Shown: piece by piece, positions 60,101-64,000 of the stretch | Numbering within the stretch: position 1 is the stretch's first letter | How the letters are laid out: each line of letters begins with the position of its first letter | Origin: Capniomyces stellatus | Lineage: Eukaryota; Kickxellomycota; Harpellomycetes; Harpellales; Legeriomycetaceae | Length of the DNA stretch: 64,000 bases | Reading direction: 5' to 3' | Assembly: GCA_001661515.1 (NCBI GenBank) | Contig: LUVW01000012.1 | Coordinates: 124,001 to 188,000, forward strand | Notes under the pieces: generated by a model | The model's input: only the letters and a program-made list of their open reading frames with translations | What the model was told of the DNA's origin: nothing | Databases searched by the model: none | Made by a program: the position numbers and the translations under genes

Positions 60101-60553
60101 CCAAAATAAACTTGCCTAGCGATATCTTTTCAATGTTTTTGTTTAGGTTTGATACAAGAGTATCCATCTTGGCTTTGTTTTCCTATATAATCAACGTAAG
60201 CCTTGATGTTTAGATACTGGTGTCTGGCTTAAATATAAATAAATTGTATATAAAGTGGATATGAAAAAATGATACATACAAGAGGAAGGGATAAAGCAAG
60301 GCAGTACAAGGTAAAGTAAATGGGATATGCATACCTTGAATTCGGGCGAGCGGATATCAATATTGTTGGGAATGACATTGATGTTGGAATCGGAAGCAAA
60401 TCCCAAGTCTCTTTTGAGCGGCATTAAAAGACACCCTGTGGCTTTGGAGCCAGATTTTAAAAGGCCATTTGCAAAGCTTGAAGGTCGAGCAAATCTGGAT
60501 GCAATTCCGGTGTTGTTGAGCTTGCTGTTTAGTATTCTGGTTCTTTGCAGCAT
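57125..60553 (-). CDS. MCCC2: Methylcrotonyl-CoA carboxylase beta chain, mitochondrial
   Basis: Thirteen exons on the minus strand: 60553-60335, 60182-60116, 60002-59942, 59763-59740, 59618-59520, 59324-59285, 59152-59128, 58943-58881, 58789-58707, 58579-58375, 58223-58120, 57991-57823 and 57744-57125, giving 592 aa (human 563). It is the carboxyltransferase subunit that carboxylates 3-methylcrotonyl-CoA in leucine breakdown. The Arg-rich, acid-poor N-terminus (about 1-50) suits mitochondrial import. Family blocks in order: [116 protein letters not shown], and the C-terminus [10 protein letters not shown]. Exons of 24 and 25 nt are very small but needed for frame and motif continuity. Intron 2 starts with GC, and no GT donor keeps the frame. 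GPN2 is its convergent neighbour. Confidence 0.96.
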
Positions 60554-61699
60554 TTTTGTATTTGTCGGTTATTCTGTTGGTTTAGTATTCTTTAAATGAA
60601 ATAAAAGGTATCTTTGAAAATAAATATTAAAAAAAAAATAGAGGGAATCAGTGTCCGTTTTTTACTCTTCAGTGCAAATGTAGTAAAAGCAAATAGGCCC
60701 ACTACAAACTTGACCACAAAACGTTTAAAAAAAATGGAATTGGTATAATTGAAATGATTAATTGTTGGGGTTATTTAAAATATACAAGGTATATTCAAGT
60801 CCAACTATAATTCAAACCACCGCGATTATTAGTGGTTGTCGATATGTATAAGCCCAACATTGGTTTCATGTTCAAATGCCAAAAGCAAGTGAATAGATAA
60901 TTAAACAAATGAAAATGTAAAGATTTCCCGCTTTTAAATCGATCCTCTCGCTAGAACCTAAATTTTCACAAGTTTTACTTATATATATATTGCTTTTAGC
61001 CTTTACTCGGACCAAACTGGTAGCCAGCTTGGACTTTGGGAGTAAACCCCGATATTACCAAACCCAGATCCTAAACCCAAAACCAATATCCAAAAAGGTA
61101 GCCAAGGTTGTACTCGCGTTGCTACATGCAAACACATATAAATGACACACATCCATGTATATCACTTTTTCGCCGCGATACTCTTACTCCTCCTTCTTTT
61201 CCTTCTGTTCCTCAGCCCCTAACCCGACGGTTGACTCTAAAAGTAAAATCCAACAGTTTTGCTAAATAAAGCTAGAATAAAGCTATAACAATACCTTGTT
61301 GAAATGTAAGCACACGCATAAACAAACACATACAAAATTAAATGACAAAAGTAAACAAATGCAAAGAGTATTTGCTTCCTACCCTGGACTTTTATTTTTT
61401 TTACGTAAGTGCTGGAGATAAACAAAACATTTTGAATGTGAAAATAGCAAATTCAGAGAAAATTTAATTTTTTAGGTACAGACCGAGTTTTTGGTCAAAT
61501 TAAAAGTGATCCTTTCAAATGATTTAAAAACCTGTAACGCTATTATACCAATAATAGAAATGAAAACTTGCATCCCAAGGGGGGGGGTTTCCCCAAATCA
61601 CAAACACGTACCAAATAAAACAAAAGCAAAACCACACTTTATATTTACCAAGAAAAGAATTTTTTTTAAAAAAAAGAAAAAGAACAGAAAAGTCTAAAC
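60554..61699. other. Intergenic DNA between MCCC2 and VPS3
   Basis: No gene is seen. The MCCC2 promoter is at the left end and the VPS3 3' flank at the right. It includes an (AT)n run near 60980, a G9 run at 61580-61588 and A-rich sequence just past the VPS3 stop. Confidence 0.65.
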
Positions 61700-63969
61700 T
61701 CAAATTCTGGATAGACACCTGGTGTGGCAATATTGGTCCTTTGATGGATAAAAGGCAAACGAATCGGTGTTGTTGAGCGGATTATTGCAAACAAAACATG
61801 GATTTGAAGACGAAATAGTTACATATGGAGCAGGGCTCTTTAGTTTGTTATGATCCAATGGCGTTGGTTTAACAGAAAGAGTCGTTTTTACATCTGACGA
61901 GGCTTGAGACAGGTCAAACATGTTTGCAGGGTTGCAGAACTTGGGAATGAGGTTCGGATTGGCCAACGTCACGTTGTGGTTGTACTTGGCTTGGCTCAGA
62001 TGAGACTGGTACAGACTTCTCCTCAAGCCAACAGAACGTAGCTTGGAGAAGTAGGTGTCAAACCCGTGCTTGAGGTACGGGGTGAGGGGTCGAACAAGCC
62101 AATCGTCAGGCAGCATGTCAACCACGGCCAAAAAGTCAAACGCGTGGTTGTACCTTGTCAGTAGGCTAGACACGAGTTTGTATGAAAGCTCTTGGTCGTC
62201 TATTTTGGAGTACAAACGAAGCAGGTTGTTTGCAGCCGCAGAAACGCTGCCCACTGCATGGTGCTTGGCGATTGGCACTGTAACATGGCAGCTGTCTAGC
62301 ACAGGAAGTGTGTTGGTAGAAGCAGTACCTGGGACTGAGGTAGCAACAGAATCGGTGAGCGAGGAGGTGCGGAGTTTGGGGTTTAGAAAGTCGGGGACGT
62401 TGTGGTTTGAAATTCTTTTTAATGAGTTTGGAGTGAGCTTGTATAAAGAAAGCGATGCGCTTGGAGTGAGAGCCAGGAGTTCAGCCTCGGAAAAGTCGGA
62501 AAGCTTGTAGATGAGCGTGTGCAATGCCTGGTCGACTTGCCCGAGCCTAACAAGCAGGATGGCGTACTCAAGGCCCAGGTAGTCAGGGGCGTGCTGATTT
62601 ATGGTTTGGATGACGGCCTCAATGTCAAAAACCTGCTCAGGGTCGGTGAGGTGGACAATAAGGCGGTTTCTCAGGTTCAAACTGGATCTGTAGTCAGCGC
62701 TCATTGTGCTTTTCAAAACAGGATCGTAGTAGCAATTGTGCACAGCAGACTGTTTGTCCAAACTGTCCAACGCACCAGCACTGGAAGCAGACTCATAGTG
62801 CTGGGAAACAGCGTGCAAGGAGCGAGCAACAAACACGCGGAAGGAGAGGCCGAGGTCGGAGTTTTGTCTTATCCGAAACGCCCTATTCAGCTCAGACCGG
62901 CGGGATTCGGACCTGGATGTCTCGGAGTCAGACAAGAACCAGCGCTGGATATCACGCACGTAGATCTGGGCCAGCAGCGTCGTATATGTTGGCGACTTGG
63001 AGTGATGAACAGCTATCAGCCGCTCAATAAACTGACACAGCGACGAATCGTCCCCGCTCGCCTCAATTCGCCTCAGCAGTTTATCGGTGTTCAGTCCCGC
63101 AATTGTGCCGGGCGAAACAAGCTCAAACACCCTGATTGCCAATTTGGGGTCGGCGTCCAACAGACTGTAAAAGCAACGAACCATCAGCTGCTCGTCTCTG
63201 CAGCTCACCAAGTACTCCAAATACTCGTCCATTCCTTGAAATTCGGCGTCTTTGGTTTGCCCAATAAGTATGTTTTTCCAAATCTCCAACACCTGCTCAA
63301 CCAAATTGAACTCCTTGTACACCAAGCTTGCATGGTAGTTTCTGCCCCTCTTCGTCAAGTACTTTGTTACTGTCCCACAATCCACGCTGTTTTTCTCGCT
63401 GCTAATAAGCTTCTTGAATAGCCTGGCTTCGTTCTGGTCAGAGTAAAGCATCGCTAGCGAACTGTCAATCGTCGCAAGAATTCCTGGCAACGTAAACACT
63501 CGTCTACAATGCTTCAAGTACCGCATCAGAACATCAACCGAGTTTTGCAGCAATATTTCCTTCAACTCCTCCAACTGTGACTCGTCCTCTCCCTCCCCCG
63601 CAAAATTCTTTGCCCCGTTATTAACTATATTTACATTTTCATTCATTTAATTTCTTATTTATACTCTCATTCATTTAATCTCATATTTATACTCTCATAA
63701 ATTTCAATAGTCAACATCTCCCGACTAATCTTACTTATTTTGTTAATGTCTCCTAACTGCTCCACCAACTTGCGTATACTTGGATGTATACCTATATTTT
63801 CTAAAGGCTCCATAATATCCCCTAATTCATCCTTAAACGGTGCATATATATGTAAAAGCCCTCGTGGGTCAAGTTGTCCTAGTTTAAAGTTGGCCAGCGC
63901 ATCATCAAACAACATTTTTTCCAAATAAAGTAGCCCAGCGTATTGATAAAAGTATTGCACCTCCCAAGT
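61700..63969 (-). CDS. VPS3: CORVET/HOPS-family tethering protein VPS3/TGFBRAP1, 3' part
   Basis: Two visible exons on the minus strand, 63969-63693 and 63624-61700, encode the last 733 aa; the gene continues past the right edge beyond an acceptor at 63970. VPS3/TGFBRAP1 is the Rab5-side subunit of the endosomal CORVET tether. Evidence is a chain of helical-repeat segments in family order: FYQYAGLLYLEKMLFDDA with a following LLHIY (Vps39 domain 1), SLAMLY, YHASLVYKEFNLVEQVLEIWKN, VDQALHTLIYKLSDFSEAE and FDFLAVVDMLPDDW. It ends with a C-terminal zinc-binding CFVCNNPL...YCHTRC. DMLPDDW and the IWKN segment fit TGFBRAP1/VPS3 better than VPS39. The 68-nt intron contains a tandem duplication that copies its own 5' splice site. 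The ATG at 63646 is inside that intron and is not a start. Confidence 0.85.
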
Positions 63970-64000
63970 CTACCAAAATTAAAATAACGATTAAAATTAA

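Noticed and set aside
62519..63421. Plus-strand 300-codon frame
   Set aside because: Antisense shadow of the conserved VPS3 reading frame; the minus strand carries the family motifs and zinc-binding cysteines.
61700..63646. VPS3 starting at the ATG at 63646 as a complete gene
   Set aside because: That ATG lies inside a 68-nt intron. The open frame to its right (63693-63969) joins in frame and carries the Vps39-type domain, so the gene is longer and truncated by the window edge.
1..64000. CRISPR arrays, bacterial insertion sequences, operons, ribosome binding sites
   Set aside because: The window is eukaryotic nuclear DNA. I saw no spaced repeat array with unique spacers and no transposase reading frame.

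Overview
This window looks like nuclear DNA of a fungus, probably an early-diverging (zygomycete-grade) lineage rather than a yeast or other Dikarya member. That placement is an inference. Intergenic DNA is clearly AT-rich and full of homopolymers. Most genes carry short spliceosomal introns (64-200 nt, GTAAGT-type donors, TAG acceptors). The gene set is eukaryotic: an SCS7-type fatty acid 2-hydroxylase with a fused cytochrome b5 domain, a fungal-looking class-B bHLH factor, and a homologue of Integrator subunit INTS3, a complex missing from yeasts. Exon structures given here were built by joining open segments at GT/GC...AG sites and comparing the result with remembered protein families. All join in frame.

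Left part (1-13.2 kb): fatty acid 2-hydroxylase copy A; DNA2 nuclease-helicase (4 exons, 2103 aa, very long N-terminus); and, convergent to it, the NEDD8-activating E1 regulatory subunit NAE1/ULA1 (7 exons). Middle (13.2-29.6 kb): a gene-poor stretch of about 9.4 kb, an isolated Gln-rich bHLH factor gene, then another gene-poor stretch of about 5.4 kb. These hold minisatellites and a few coding-like fragments that I could not build into genes.

Right part (29.6-64 kb), gene-dense and mostly in convergent pairs: fatty acid 2-hydroxylase copy B; an EEF1AKMT4-like methyltransferase; a phytanoyl-CoA dioxygenase family gene convergent with RAD51; an INTS3 homologue (9 exons, 1794 aa) convergent with the splicing helicase PRP22/DHX8; the proteasome chaperone UMP1/POMP convergent with an MFS sugar-type transporter; a tandem tRNA-Glu/initiator tRNA-Met pair; GPN2 GTPase convergent with MCCC2 (methylcrotonyl-CoA carboxylase beta, 13 exons); and the 3' part of VPS3/TGFBRAP1, which runs off the right edge.

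There is no operon-like logic. DNA maintenance (DNA2, RAD51, INTS3 as the SOSS-A/Integrator scaffold), RNA processing (PRP22, INTS3) and proteostasis (ULA1, UMP1) are well represented. The most interesting items are the fungal INTS3, a 7-nt-spaced tRNA-Glu/tRNA-iMet pair likely to be one Pol III transcript, two GC-AG introns with identical donors, four exact copies of an 11-bp motif upstream of DNA2, and a poly(A) tract with an N between two copies of a 15-nt sequence inside an intron.
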